A stretch of DNA of 64,000 nt from assembly GCA_963971425.1 (NCBI GenBank), contig OZ020520.1, positions 24,074,754 through 24,138,753 of the forward strand, in the 5' to 3' direction. Shown here one piece after another: positions 1 to 11,038 of this stretch. Source of the stretch: Bryoerythrophyllum caledonicum (lineage: Eukaryota > Streptophyta > Bryopsida > Pottiales > Pottiaceae). Within the stretch, counting starts at the first letter, position 1. Every line of letters begins with the position of its first letter. The translations under genes were made by a program, and so were the position numbers. Below the pieces are notes generated by a model, which searched no databases, was not told where the DNA came from, and worked only from the letters and a program-made list of their open reading frames with translations.

Positions 1-735
1 CCATCCATACGGTCAAAGTTAACAAAAAAAAAATGAGAGTATCTTTTTGTAGTAGTTAACTTGAAGACCCAACAGTCAAAAATAGTAAAACATTGTTCGA
101 AGACGTCAAATAATATCTCTTTTCAAAGTGGCAGTATTGGTTTTGGTGAAGCACAAGGCCCGGTCTTTGAGGGGTTAACTGAAAACAATGAAGGTTTCTA
201 AGAACTTTCCTTCACTACAAACCCACCTCAAAAAAGTGCAGTAGTCAAATCTTAAGTAGCGCTATTAATCTCTATAGTACCCTGCCAGCTACCAAAAGAG
301 TCGAGCTTTTTACGTTTGAAGCACCATAACTTTTTCCCTATAAATCCAAAAAAAGAAAGAAAAAATTCCCCGCAAAGATAAGCCGAATTCCTATTCTCTC
401 CAAAAAAAATTCAAGAAGTTATCTTCAAAAATGGATTTTTAGGAACCTGCCCAACATCGATTTGTCACCCACAGGAACAAATTGTCCTTTAGGGGTTAAA
501 TGAATCAACGATGGGAAATGCAATGTTCAAGATGAAAGTGCCATCCATGATTGATGGAAAGTACGCCACAACAATTCCACTGAAACATCAGCACTTTTGG
601 GCAACAAAGTAGCACAATCCATGCCTCTTGCAGTGTAGCCAGTCAGGTAATAACTTTGTCATAACTTCAGTGGTCCATACACCTCTTGCGATATTTTAAA
701 AGAAGTTCTTTGGTTTTAAAAAGGAAATTATTTAA
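1..735. repeat. AT-rich repeat bed with a short dispersed element (copy U1, about 185-495)
   Basis: No gene is visible. Two segments end in a G-run directly followed by TTAA: TTTGAGGGG at 166-174 before TTAA 175-178, and CCTTTAGGGG at 486-495 before TTAA 496-499. About 185-495 aligns by eye with 13061-13346: both carry AATGAAGG near the start, a shared GTTTGAAGCACCATAACTTT stretch, and a final ACCCACAGG segment before the TTTAGGG end. This shows a dispersed family of roughly 300 bp. The left end of U1 has no clear inverted repeat, so that boundary is approximate. Confidence 0.5.
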
Positions 736-1219
736 GGTAAACCCTTCTATAACTGACAAGTTAAGCAATGTGCATATATGTTGAGAAAAACTAACACTAC
801 ATTTATTTTTCAGTTATGGCCAATAGAATTATTATTCCAACCCAATTGATTTCATATTTTTCAACTTAAATGAGATTTAGTTATGAATTTTCAAAGTGTG
901 CTACCATTTTAGGTGGTGGGTGCCAATAGGTACTCCTAGGTGCTGACCAACGCTTTTTTTTTCGTTCGCCAGATTCTCTTTCGGCCAGTGAGATATCTTC
1001 CTTCCAAAATTTAACCCAACCCACATCTCACAACAAAGCGAATCTGTCAGACTGTCGCCAAAAAAAAAACCCTGGTGCCGACCAAAAGTGAGGAGTCTTG
1101 ACTAATAGCAAATCCCCCTTTGGATGGGTGAATGGGTGGTAATGGGATGGAAGTGGATTGAATACACCCGAGCTTTATAGGCATTAGTTATAAGTTTTGG
1201 TTACTTATGAGGGATTTAC
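736..1219. mobile_element. Short TTAA-flanked element, family Q (copy 1), interrupted
   Basis: TTAA at 732-735 is followed by GGTAAACCCTTCTATAACTG, and the right end reads as a degraded inverted copy near 1195-1219. The body aligns with 14485-14832 (opposite orientation), 27532-27861 and 33143-33493, through segments such as CAGTTATGGCCAATAGAATT and GGTAATGGGATGGAAG. About 945-1078 is absent from the other copies. It is bounded by a T-run and an A-run with partly inverted CGCCAGATTC / GAATCTG sequences, so it is probably a second small element inserted into this one. No coding capacity. Family assignment to piggyBac-like non-autonomous elements is inference from the TTAA. Confidence 0.6.
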
Positions 1220-2500
1220 ATTAGAGCTTGACAATTATCCAACTATGCAACAAATTTGTGAAAAGCTTGAGTCTACAGAAGATAAGGTGTTCCTCTAACT
1301 GTTTTCTAATTCACTTTGGGTCACACATGTTGAAGCAATGACCTTGGACGAAGCTTGAGCGCCCTTGCATACTATTTTGTCTTTAGTAGCACCTCTTCAA
1401 TGACCTTAAAAGATTTTTGATTCGCATGTTGCACTCACATTTGTTGTTTTGGTTTGTGATTTTACAAAGGTGATGGTGGTATTGGATCTGAAGTTGGATC
1501 TAAATGATTGTTTTGCCCAAGGCCACATGAGTTGGCGCAGGGTATGTGGTCCTCTTTTTAGTCCCTAAAAGACCAAATGTACATGCAGGGTACAAAAATA
1601 TTCAATGTAGTTATAATTATCTTTCAATCCGTAAGGTCAAAATTCATAAAGTTTTTACCACATCATCTTATATAAGTTGGAAATAAGATCCTACCGTTAC
1701 AATTTCCAAAAAGTTGATCTTGGCAGTTTTTCATCAAGGGAGTAGAAATTCACCTAAACCACTGTTGATGTTTTATGTCACCTTCTATAATATCACAAAA
1801 TTATAAATCTAAAGGATATCCTTGAAAACATGATTTTTAATTAACCAAAGTATCAAATACATGGATATAAATATCAACTATTTTTATTTTTATTTTCAAA
1901 TAAAATTTTCAAGGGAAGTGGGGACTTAGTTCAAACAATGTTGTATGTAGAGGATACAAGATTCCCTAGTCTACCGATAATTAATAATAAAATTGGTTTT
2001 TCCCCATCCGTGCGGTCAAGCTTAACTAAGTTTTAGAAAGATTTCACGCTTTTTATTTTCACGCTTATGCTTTGACAGTTTAATTTCACTAATGAAGGGA
2101 GTAAGGAAAAAATGAGCTTAATTTTATGACATTTTTTTTAACTCAAGTTAAAAAGGAAAATAATTAGAATAATAAATCAAAAGATAGTTTTTTATTGAAA
2201 CTTTGAATGACTTTGGAAAGAACTCATTTTCAAGTAGAATCAAATTTCACCAAGATGTGGAAACTTTCCGAGTACTAGAACAAGATTGGTTTCTGTGACC
2301 GCATGTGTGCGGTCAAGCTTATTTACGTTTTGTGAAGATTTCATATTTTTCTTTCATGCTCTTATTTTACAAACTTTCACTTTGATTGTATATATTGCCC
2401 TGTCGAGGATAACTAGGGTTCCACTAGTAGGTTATATCAAACTCAAAACTTACTAGTGCCAAATAATCAATTTATTTATATTATAATGAGTCTATTTTAA
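1220..2500. other. Intergenic, AT-rich, no gene seen
   Basis: No coding signal. It contains three copies of a motif resembling CAATCCGTGCGGTCAAA, near 1621-1640, 2005-2025 and 2305-2320, which also occurs inside short repeat elements elsewhere in the window. TTAA at 2497-2500 is the left flank of the next element. Confidence 0.5.
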
Positions 2501-3572
2501 CCCCTAAACATCCCTAGTGTCGAAAAACGATATTTTGGATGAAAGGCAATTTTATTTTCTTTTAAATTTTTAATTTATTTTTTGAAACAAATCAAAACGA
2601 GGTTTGATTGCAAAAAAGTCACAAGTACAGACCGGAGTGCGAAAGGCAAAAACTTTGAAGAGCCATAACTTCTTCATCCAGACTCCGTTTTTGACGAAAT
2701 CACTTGGGTTGGGTCCCAAATCAAGTCTAGTTTGTGTGGTAAAAATTGCAGACCCATACAATGAAGTATGAATTAATGGAAAGCATTTTAGTGAAGGCAG
2801 CTTTTGTTTTTGGGATTCCAAACATGGGGCATGTTTTACCATTGCAAGCTAATTATGTGAAGTCAAAAGTCATTTTTCATGAATTTTTTTTACATAAGTA
2901 TGATCTTTAGATGCATCCTAAGACTTTCTAGTTGCAAGTTTTTCGATCCAAATAACTTTGCTATTGGATTTGCAATGATGTTTCTACAATGAAAAAAGTA
3001 AAAAAATGGATGATTTTTGAGGAGCTATATCTCCTTCATCCACCGTTAGATTTCGACTTTATTCTTTGGGATGGATTCCAATCATAGTCTAGTTTTAGTG
3101 GTAGAAACCTTAACCTAATCGAAGATGTATTGAAGATAGGGCATGGATTTGAGTGCAAAGGGTCTAGTTTTAGACTATTTTTCCTTTGTAAATTCTGAGG
3201 CAGTTTTCACCATTGGAAGGCTACTATATGAGCCAAGATAATTTTTTGATGAATTTTTTTGGTACAAAAGTGTTTTTGAGATGAAGATGAACAACTTTCT
3301 AGTATGTGATTTTTTTATTGCAATTTTTATGTTGGTAGTATTTTCACTTCAAAGTGAAAATGATGGAATTTTGTAGCCTATTTTGAGCACTAATACGTTA
3401 TGATCTCACAATCTATGAGGTTTCATGAGTTAAGTTTTGGTCCACATGACCTACAACAAGTCGATTACAAGTTTGTACGGTTGAGATCTAAATTACTTGC
3501 TTTCTTTTTCATCTATGACACTTTTTTTGAAAATGTGTTTTTGGCTAAAAATACCCCAAGGACGTTTAGGGG
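2501..3572. mobile_element. 1.07-kb TTAA-flanked element with an internal tandem duplication
   Basis: The left end is CCCCTAAACATCC after TTAA 2497-2500. The right end is GGACGTTTAGGGG before TTAA 3573-3576, which gives 13-bp inverted ends with one mismatch and a TTAA duplication. Inside, about 2640-2945 and 2990-3310 are diverged tandem copies; each has a 'cttcatcca' block, then 'tctagtttt/ttg', then 'ttttcaccattg/ttttaccattg'. No convincing protein is encoded; the 90-codon minus-strand frame at 2570-2842 looks like chance. The TTAA and CCC-type ends recall piggyBac-type elements (inference). Confidence 0.6.
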
Positions 3573-3610
3573 TTAAGATGGTAATATAGACATTGAGGTA
3601 CACTAATCAA

Positions 3611-3812
3611 CCCCTTAAAGACTAAGACATTTTTGGAGAATTTCTATTCCTTTGATTAAATACTTCCAAGAATATAATTGTAGAATCTTCTTCTATACTG
3701 ATATGAGATGTTGTGGTAAAAAAATTGTGATTTTTGACTAGACGGATTGAAAGACAATTGTAGTCATACTGAACAATTTTGTTCCACAAGGAGACACTTG
3801 GTCCTTTAGGGG
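3611..3812. mobile_element. Short TTAA-type element, family S (copy 1)
   Basis: It starts CCCCTTAAAGACTAAGAC and ends GGTCCTTTAGGGG before TTAA 3813-3816. The left flank reads TCAA, a probable mutated TTAA. Its 3' half (TTTGACTAGACGGATTGAAAG, then ACACTTGGTCCTTT) aligns with 32553-32744, which defines a family of about 200 bp. No coding capacity. Confidence 0.55.
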
Positions 3813-4224
3813 TTAATGATACAAGACTCAAGATTTTTATTTGATCCCTACTTCAAAGGTTGAAAGTGTTAATAAAATCATAAAGGATGTGGAAAAAAGT
3901 TATCGACTCTGTAAAGTTAAGTATAAAAAATGCTCAAGATGGGCTATACATCATGTTGATAGTAATAGGATTCATTATGTAAATTAATTGAGAAGATATA
4001 GTTATTTGTAAATTCAAACAAAGATACAAAATAAATTTGACTTCTATTCTCTTTTTAAATAATAAAAGTCAACCCTAAATAACTCAAAATTTCTTTGATC
4101 ACCTCAAACAAGAAGACAATTGGCTAAGAAGCCTGCTACAACATACACTAATGTTAGACGTACGCATTATTCAAGGATAATTAGTGTAGTGCTAAAGTGG
4201 GTATGTAAGTAGGTGAATATACAA
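3813..4224. other. Intergenic, no gene seen
   Basis: AT-rich sequence with no convincing coding frame, RNA gene or structured repeat. Confidence 0.5.
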
Positions 4225-4560
4225 GGTAACCTTTGGTAACCTACGAGAATCTATAATCAACACCCATAAAATTAGGATATATCCAACCCACTCCCATCCC
4301 ATCACCCACCCATTCATCCATCCAAACAATGGTTCATTATGAGCCATGATCCCTTACTTTTGGTTGGTACTATCGGCTACCACCGACTAAACATGGCACC
4401 ACACTTCAAAAATTCATAACTAATTCACATTTCTTTGGATAAATACAAAATCACTTGGATTACAATATTGTAATTTTGATTAATTTTACACTATTATAAA
4501 TTGTAATTATATTGGCTATCAATGAAAAATAAAAGTATCATTATTTGTTCTCTCCATATA
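4225..4560. mobile_element. Family Q element remnant, interrupted by the pogo insertion
   Basis: It begins GGTAACCTTTGG and follows the order of the other Q copies: CCCATAAAATTAGG, ATCCCTTACTTTTGGTTGG, ACTAAACATGGCACC, TAACTAATTCACATT, then TCTCCATATA. In other copies the last block is followed by about 50 bp and the right terminus. Here it stops exactly at the TA where the pogo-like transposon begins, so that transposon probably inserted into this older element. The missing right end was not recovered on the far side. Confidence 0.5.
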
Positions 4561-4814
4561 CAGTCACAACTCTATAAATGTTACAGGCCGGGAGCAGAAA
4601 ATTTATAACATATATAGAATTATAACAACTAACATTTATAGAATTTAACACGACAATACATAACATTTATAGAAATAACACTTAAAAAACCTCAAATTAA
4701 ACAATATAACGTTTATAAAAATAAAGGATGAAAATACAAATGATATAACATAATTCAACTAAACTAATTGTAAAACATAATCCATATTGTAGTAGCTTGA
4801 CGAGATTCTTCCAA

Positions 4815-6425
4815 CTAAACTAACTGAAAGAAAGAATCTATAGTGGTTTGATGACAATCTTCCAAACGATGAGATGAAACTTCCTTCTGAAGTGCTCGGA
4901 TGGTTCTAATGTGTGATAGAACATCATTTGGTCTTTGATGAAAGTATTTTTCCAAAGTCTCCAGACAACGCTCAGCAGCTCCAAATCCCACAACTTCTTC
5001 CACTACATCAACCATAGCCTCATCAACATCAACTTCTTGATGTTCGGTAGGAAGCATATCCAAGAAATCCTCATCGGTGGGTTCATAGGGATTGTTTAAG
5101 TCATATTCTAGCTCATAATTTAGATATTCATGAGCACCCATGACAGAACTCTCTCCAATATTAAAAGATAACAATGTCAATTGATGAAGTAAAGCAGTAA
5201 TCTCATCAACATCTTTTGTCTGTCTAGTTTCCTCTATCTCCCTCTCGAAAAGGATTGAAAGAATGCCAGTATGTTTCCAACAATTTTTAATTGTTGTTGT
5301 TGTGACTCTAACACGCCACGCCCGCTCTACCATAATGACAGCCTGATACAAATCAATTGCAAACACCTTGTTTGCAGTAAGACATTCTATTTGGTATTGA
5401 ATCAATAACTTTCGGTATTGTGCCTTGAAAGATGCTATTATGCCTGCATCCATAGGTTGAAAACGGCTAGTTGTGTTTGGAGGTAAGAAAACTAATTGTG
5501 TCACCCTTAATCGTGAACCCACATTTGGCACTTGGTGACCAGAAAAATTATCCACAAGCAAAATTACCTTTTCTTTCTGTGCCAATATCATTCTCCTCTC
5601 AAAATCCAGTATAAATTGCTCAAAAATAACCGTAGTCATCCATGCCTTCTTGTTAGCAGCCCATTTAATCCCTAAGTTTTCTGGATTTGAAATGTGTCTG
5701 GAAGTGAAGGCTCTCGGCCTTTGAAACTGATTAATAATCAGTGGAGGGAGGCAAATAGTCCCTGTAGCGTTTGCTGTGAGCGCTATGGTAATTCTCTCTT
5801 TCTGTTTCTTCTTCCCAGAGAGTCTTCTAGTAGCCAAAGTACGACTTGGCTCCAATCAATAAAATAGGCCTGTCTCATCCATATTAAAAACATCATCGCT
5901 GTTGTATTCAGATACAAGAGCTTTGATTTCTTCCATCCTCAATACAACTTCTGCTGAAGTATCAGCAGAAGCATCTTCTCCGTGACGCGTATAGGCTCGA
6001 ATGTTAAATCTTTTTTTAAATTTGCCTACCCATCCATATGAGAAGTGAAGTTCCTTCTCGTTGTGATCTCTTGGCATTAAAGTGTACAATCTCTTTGCTG
6101 CAGCTATCACTAAGTCATCGGATATGGTAGCACCCCGCTCTTGCATTGTGATAATCCAGTTGAAGGTGGCTTGTTCCACTTCCGGACACTGCACCTTTCG
6201 AATGCGTTTTGTATCAGCTAAATGACCCACATCAAAAGTAGTGAGTGACTCCTTACGTTTCAGCAACCTACCGATAGTCATCTGTGTAACTGAAGTTCCA
6301 TACCTCGCATTGGCCCATTCAGTCAAAGCCTTGTTGCTCATTTTTTGCCCTGAAGCCAACAAACTCTCACGATGAGATAGAATCTCTTGTTTCTCCTTAA
6401 AGGAGAACTCCCGGCTCCTAGCCAT
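4815..6425 (-). pseudogene. pogo/Tigger-like transposase with one in-frame stop
   Basis: Reading on the minus strand from ATG at 6425 (MARSREFSF), a CENP-B/psq-type helix-turn-helix N-terminal half (FKEKQEIL, NKALTEWANARYG, then ELHFSYGWVGKFKKRF) leads into a DDE_1 catalytic domain. The acidic triad is visible: MDETGLFY, LLVDNFSGH and QPMDAGI. The frame is continuous across 5856, but a TGA at 5856-5858 interrupts it right after MDETGLFY, where the family usually continues without a break. No other frameshift was seen down to the stop at 4815. It would bind the terminal repeats and cut and paste the element. The acidic tail (EYDLNNPYEPTDEDFLD) is also typical. A sequencing error at the stop is possible; otherwise the copy was recently inactivated. 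Confidence 0.85.
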
Positions 6426-6814
6426 TGTGAACTCTCCGCTTCTACCCAATATGCAATGCTCAAAACATAAATGTCCCTTGTGTACACAAAATCCTCATAA
6501 AAATTAATGGTGCCTCGACCACCAAAAACCTTGAGTAAAATCAATTTGGGTTGACTTGGAAACCAAGTGGCTAAAATAAAGTAGATAATAGAATAAATTG
6601 TGAGAGCTTCTTGCAAAATAAAATTATGGAACTTGGGGCCTATTGTTGGTGCTAAATGTTTGAGCCTGATGCTAGTTCAACAAATGTCTAAATCAATGAC
6701 ACTGGATTGTGCTATCATCTAATCACTGTGCTTGATGATGCCAATGAAACTTGATAAAATGTCCAAGTCTTGGTGATGAGTATTAAACTGGAAATAAAAA
6801 TTCTAGAATCATCC

Positions 6815-6935
6815 TAGGTGTCTGATGATGCATGCCTGATGATGCATGCCTAATGATGCATGCCTGATGATGATCCTAAAAATTCTAGAATCAGTGGCAT
6901 GCCTGATGATGCAAGATGATGCATGCCAACGATGC
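6815..6935. repeat. Short tandem repeat of GATGATGCATGCCT units
   Basis: GATGATGCATGCCT-like units recur several times between about 6820 and 6930, inside the pogo element upstream of the transposase. The ATG-rich composition continues weakly to about 7130 (GATGCC, AATCGTCCAAAATC). No function can be assigned. Confidence 0.7.
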
Positions 6936-7619
6936 AAAGTCTCAAGTCTCGACGATACTTGATGGAGAGTTAAAAATGAATAAAGAAAAACCCAAATGCC
7001 AGAATCGTTTTGCTGCCACAATCATGCCAAAATCGTCCAAAATCATCAGAATGCTAGAATGCTGAAGTCGATGCCAGAATAATCAAGGCCGATGCCCGTT
7101 GCCCAATGTTGATGCTTGGCTCTAAATCCAATGCCCAAGCCTAACTATCTCTGACGGACTCTAATTGAGAACCCTAAATCTCTGACCCAAAACCTTGCAA
7201 GTTTCCTACCTACACTGCAAGAAAGGTTACTCAAGTCGTCTCACTAGCTCTTCTCGCCCTCTCACCATTCCTCCAAAATTTAGAACTTGATTCAAAGTGG
7301 ACAGAGATGATTCTCTAAATAAGAATGAACATACAAGTTATGCTCAAAACATATGGTATAATGTGTATGTGAAGATTTAAGTATAAAATCTACCGTTTTC
7401 ATGTATCATTATGTTGTTTTTCACCAAATCTAACACTTATAGAATTGAATTAACAAAGGAGGGAGCGGAGAATGTTATAACATTTAACATATAACACTTA
7501 CTAGTGTTAAAATGAGCCTTTTTCTATGGGAGCCAAATTTTCATAACATATATGGAATTATAACACTTATAGAAGTAACATTTATAGAGTTGTGACTGTA
7601 AACTACAAATACTGCATAA

Positions 7620-7885
7620 CCGTTTAAAGCAGATGAGCTCTTTAAGCCTACAAGTGATCTAGATCATGCAAAACAACACCTATACACACAGTACATTTCA
7701 TCGCGACCTCACTTCACGGAAATCACTGTAGCTCGCCGATGCTTGCATCAATTATTGTGGCGCCACTCTCAATAGATGCCCATCTTCTTCTACGTCTTTA
7801 TCAACGTTTATGTCTTTCATGAAGGTGACCTGGAGCGTATGCTTTTGAGATTATTGTGCCCAAACGATTACTCGTCCTCAAAGGA
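7620..7885 (-). mobile_element. Short TTAA-flanked element, family T (reverse copy)
   Basis: This is the reverse complement of the family seen at 17713-17992 and 32263-32548. Shared blocks include CTAGATCATGCA, CACTTCACGGAAATCA, TGTAGCTCGCC and CAATAGATGCCCA. The right edge is TTAA 7886-7889, which also forms the left edge of the next element (7890-8833). The left edge (CCGTTTAAAGC) is degraded. It has no coding capacity. Confidence 0.65.
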
Positions 7886-7889
7886 TTAA

Positions 7890-8833
7890 CCCCTAAGGTA
7901 CCGTGACAGTTTTACACCAAATACACTTCAAAATTAATGGATTCTAGTGCAATGAATAAAGAAGGTAACAAAAACTTTTATTTTTAGTTCTGACCGTATG
8001 ATCTCAATAAAAGCTTATTAAGTAATACATGCACAAAATTTCATAAACTTTGACCGCACGGATTGAAAGATTATAGTGTTTGAAGTCAAGCAAATGGTTC
8101 ATTTTCTTCCCTGCGTTTAGTGGATGAGCAGACTTTGACTTCAGTTGGTGTCAAAACATTTCACTACACAAGGTCTAAATCTGTTACCATCTTGTTAAGC
8201 ATGATGTTAGCTCCTTACACACCAATTTTTAGAGGTAGAGACGGGGTGTAGCATATTCAAAACAAGTGTGCAAGGAGTGGAGGCTTGAAATTTGTTAATT
8301 CACACTTTAATTTTTTTTGAACTTAATATGTTTTCGATTGATAATCCGAATGGTTAATAAGAAGTTTTACATTACATATTGTTGTGGAAAAAATAAAAAG
8401 TGAAAAATATGAAGATACCTAGGTTTTATGTGGAAAAGAAGTAGTTTTTTTGGTACCTTGCCCGACAATGAGTGACAATGTGTGAAAATGTTTGACTTGG
8501 GTTGGTATGCTATTTTTCACTAAAGGCAAGAACTTTTTTTTGTCAATATGAAGGGAAATAATATTACTTGCGAGTACTCAAAATCTCACTTTCAATAGAA
8601 TGTCCTATCAAAAGTTTTTGGAGGTGCCCGAGATGCCCGCCCTCCCCTTTAAAATTCAAAACCCTATAACTTTTTCATCAAATGTCCAATTTAGGAAAAA
8701 ATTGTTTTCCCACTAAGGTCTTGGTAATGTCTTTCTATAGTAAAAATTTCAAAGAAGAATGTTGGAAATTGACACCATAGGAACCTGACCGAACTTTCAA
8801 AAAGCGCATGTTTGACACTTGGTACCTTAGGGG
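7890..8833. mobile_element. 944-bp TTAA-flanked element, family P (copy 1)
   Basis: It has perfect 13-bp inverted ends, CCCCTAAGGTACC at 7890-7902 and GGTACCTTAGGGG at 8821-8833, flanked by TTAA at 7886-7889 and 8834-8837. The full length aligns with the reverse complement of 23287-24233: the CACTACACAAGGTCTAAA, ACACCAATTTTTAGA and GTACCTTGCCCGACA blocks all occur in reverse there. TTTGACCGCACGGATTGAAA at about 8049 is a copy of the recurring motif. No ORF of note. TTAA target sites point to a piggyBac-type mobiliser (inference; no transposase seen here). Confidence 0.75.
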
Positions 8834-8837
8834 TTAA

Positions 8838-9424
8838 CTTGTTGGTTTTTGGTGGTTCACCTAATTAGTTCACTAAGGGCCTTTTCATACTAGAGTGGAG
8901 AAGTTCACCGTCAAGAATCCCAGGGAAATGGAGCAATATGATTGGGATAGAAAAATTTCTTTACCAGATTGGGTTTAGACTACAGCCAAGACTTGTCCGA
9001 TAAAGAACTTTAAGCGTGGATGAGAAAATGACATGGCCGCCTACGTGGCAGCACTATTTATAAAAGTTCTTCTCCACTCTAGTCTTGTCCAACCTCAACC
9101 CCCTCTGACAAGAAACTCAACCACCAGAGAAGAGCAACTCCTACCAATAGTTGCCTCAAATAACCATGTCTCGGCCAAAACTTCTTGACCAACCGGTGCA
9201 CTTCTCCACCGCCATGCCCCCCTAAATAAACCCTTCCCAACAACAATCCACGGTGAGACCCACCACCACAATACCAACACGTGGCAAAAGCAAGCTGGAC
9301 CCAATCCAGCCTCTAGCCGAGTCCCCCCTCCCACCAAATGGCACCCTCCCTCTCTCCCAAGTGGCATTCCACCACAACACTCCCACCCCAAAACCTGAGC
9401 CTCAAATCACACCCCCAAATTCCC
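8838..9424. other. Intergenic, no gene seen
   Basis: Open frames here on both strands are compositional. From about 9060 the plus strand becomes C/A-rich and leads into the minisatellite. The long plus frame starting at 9253 runs through low-complexity sequence and is not a credible start for the gene at 9670. Confidence 0.45.
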
Positions 9425-9660
9425 ATCACCCTCACGAACTCACACACATCACATCCCATCTCTCATATTTCCCCACACTCCTTCACACACATCACCCCTC
9501 ACACACATCACATCCCATCTCTAATATTTCCTCACACTCCTTCACACATATCACATCTCATCTCTCTCATATTTCCTCTCATACTTTCTCACACACATCA
9601 CATCTCATCTCTTATATTTCCTCACACTCCTTTACACACACATCACCCGTCACGCACATT
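9425..9660. repeat. CA/CT-rich minisatellite (CACACATCACATCTCATCTC units)
   Basis: About five imperfect units of roughly 40-60 bp, built from ACACATCACATCYCATCTCT and ATATTTCCTCACACTCCTT, lie immediately upstream of the ATG at 9670. The plus strand is pyrimidine-rich with CA steps, so it could form part of a 5' leader or a promoter-proximal repeat. That role is inference. Confidence 0.8.
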
Positions 9661-9669
9661 ACGGTTCTG

Positions 9670-9954
9670 ATGGCGTCCGACGGTCCGACGTTGGAGAGGT
9701 CCGGGGAGATGCGCGAGCGGCCTAGTCTGGAGGAGGGGGCGCACCCGCACCACGACGCGACGGCGCTGGAGCGCACGGCGGAGATCCACGAGACGCAGAG
9801 CGGGAACGTGGAGCTCCGCAAGGACCCGGGCCACACCAGCAAGCCTCTCGTCGACGCTGAGAAGATCCTGGACCCGCGCGGCGCCTCCGTCGTCACCCAG
9901 CCGGAGGACCTCCTCGAGGCCCGACGCGGCCAGGCCGATACGCGTCTCGAGTAG
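9670..9954 (+). CDS. Small hydrophilic protein, LEA-like composition
   Basis: This 94-codon frame, ATG at 9670 to TAG at 9952-9954, begins MASDGPTLERSGEMRER. It is GC-rich and strongly coding-like in composition, in contrast to its surroundings. The product is very hydrophilic, rich in E, R, D, H and T, with no cysteine or tryptophan and no signal peptide or membrane segment. That composition resembles late-embryogenesis-abundant or seed-maturation type proteins, but I recognise no named motif, so the family is a guess. It is a single exon with the minisatellite directly upstream. The frame stays open further upstream only because the repeat lacks stops, so I take the ATG at the composition change. 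The following 270 bp look like a 3' UTR. Confidence 0.55.
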   Translation: MASDGPTLERSGEMRERPSLEEGAHPHHDATALERTAEIHETQSGNVELRKDPGHTSKPLVDAEKILDPRGASVVTQPEDLLEARRGQADTRLE

Positions 9955-9984
9955 CGCGCTGCTGGTATTGTTTCCTTCCTTTCG

Positions 9985-10225
9985 GATGTGTAGCCTGTAA
10001 CTGTCGAGAAGGGAGAGATTATCTCTCATAATCAAGGCTGTGGAAGCAGCCTCTGATTACGGAAATAGCTTCTTTGCTTTTATGTAATGCGGATGTAGCC
10101 TATAGCTGTGGAGAAGGAAGAGATGATCTCTATGTCGCCCTTGGTTATTTGAGAAGTGTGATGTTTTCTGTGGTAATGTGCAAGCCGCCTCTGATTATGG
10201 AAATAATAGCTTGTGCATAACTAGG
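9985..10225. repeat. Imperfect direct duplication in the presumed 3' UTR
   Basis: Two copies of a block with the order GGATGTGTAGCC, GAGAAGG.AGAGAT.ATCTCT and GCCTCTGATTA.GGAAATA occur at about 9985-10070 and 10090-10225. The second copy is longer. They lie directly downstream of the stop codon at 9954. No function is visible. 10226-11038 holds no other feature I can support, apart from a 13-bp inverted repeat, GTCTGTGAACTGA (about 10927) / TCAGTTCACAGA (about 10990). Confidence 0.55.
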
Positions 10226-11038
10226 GGTTGCTTGTGCGTCCATCACGTTTGGTGGACCTCATAGGGCAATACGCAAACTTTGGTTTTGATGGTCTTTACA
10301 TAAAAAAAACCCCGTTTTATAAACCTCTTAAGCATATTTCTACTGCAGGGTGAGGTTGTAAGGACATTTTGTTTTAGGGTTTAGGGGAATTTAGTTCGGG
10401 TTTGTTTGTATGTTTGTTTGTCAGTTGTTGGATGGATGGTTTGAGAGCTGTGAGAGGAGGGGGCTCATTGGCCTGGGTGGTGTGTGTGCAGGGACTTTAT
10501 TGTAGAGGATGACAGTCTGGGGCGTCTGAGTTTCGAAGACTAGTCGGTGCGGAATGGTTTTTTCTTTGGTTCAAGTGCCATCCCTTGTTTCGGTACCAGA
10601 GTTAGTGCTTCACATCCTCTCAGTGTTTGTATAAAGTTGTAATTACAAAGATCACTTATTTGCACCTTACCTGAGCCCATCTAGACATGCTCTTTTGTGT
10701 GTTCGTGTGAGGTAATTGAGGTGTCTGAGTCGTTAATTATGCCCATCTCCGCCACTTCATAAATCCCATTTCCACTCCTCCAAATTAAAATTTGCTATTG
10801 GTCGTGACCCCTAAAGATGCTAGACATCTTTGAAATTTACAACTGATTTACATCTTATTGGGAAAAATATCTTACCTCGGTTTTCGAGGACGGCATATCT
10901 TACATTGTTTTTTTGAGTTGTGAGGGTCTGTGAACTGATCCAAGACAAATCTTTGAGACAGAAAATGTTGTCACATCGAAGTGCGTGCATCAGTTCACAG
11001 ATCGGGCCATTACATATCGATGTTAAACTAATTTACAG

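Larger units (their letters stand above)
4561..7598 (-). mobile_element. pogo/Tigger-type DNA transposon, complete ends
   Basis: The ends are perfect 24-bp inverted repeats at 4561-4584 and 7575-7598, beginning CAGTCACAACTCTATAAATG. They are flanked by TA at 4559-4560 and 7599-7600, as expected for a Tc1/mariner-superfamily element. Subterminal repeats of AACATTTATAGAA type occur at both ends (4600-4680 and 7540-7590). The single gene is a pogo-type transposase on the minus strand. The element is 3,038 bp, so the ends are intact and only the transposase frame is broken. Confidence 0.9.

Noticed and set aside
9253..9669. Extended N-terminus for the ORF ending at 9954
   Set aside because: The extension is translated minisatellite; composition changes sharply at the ATG at 9670.
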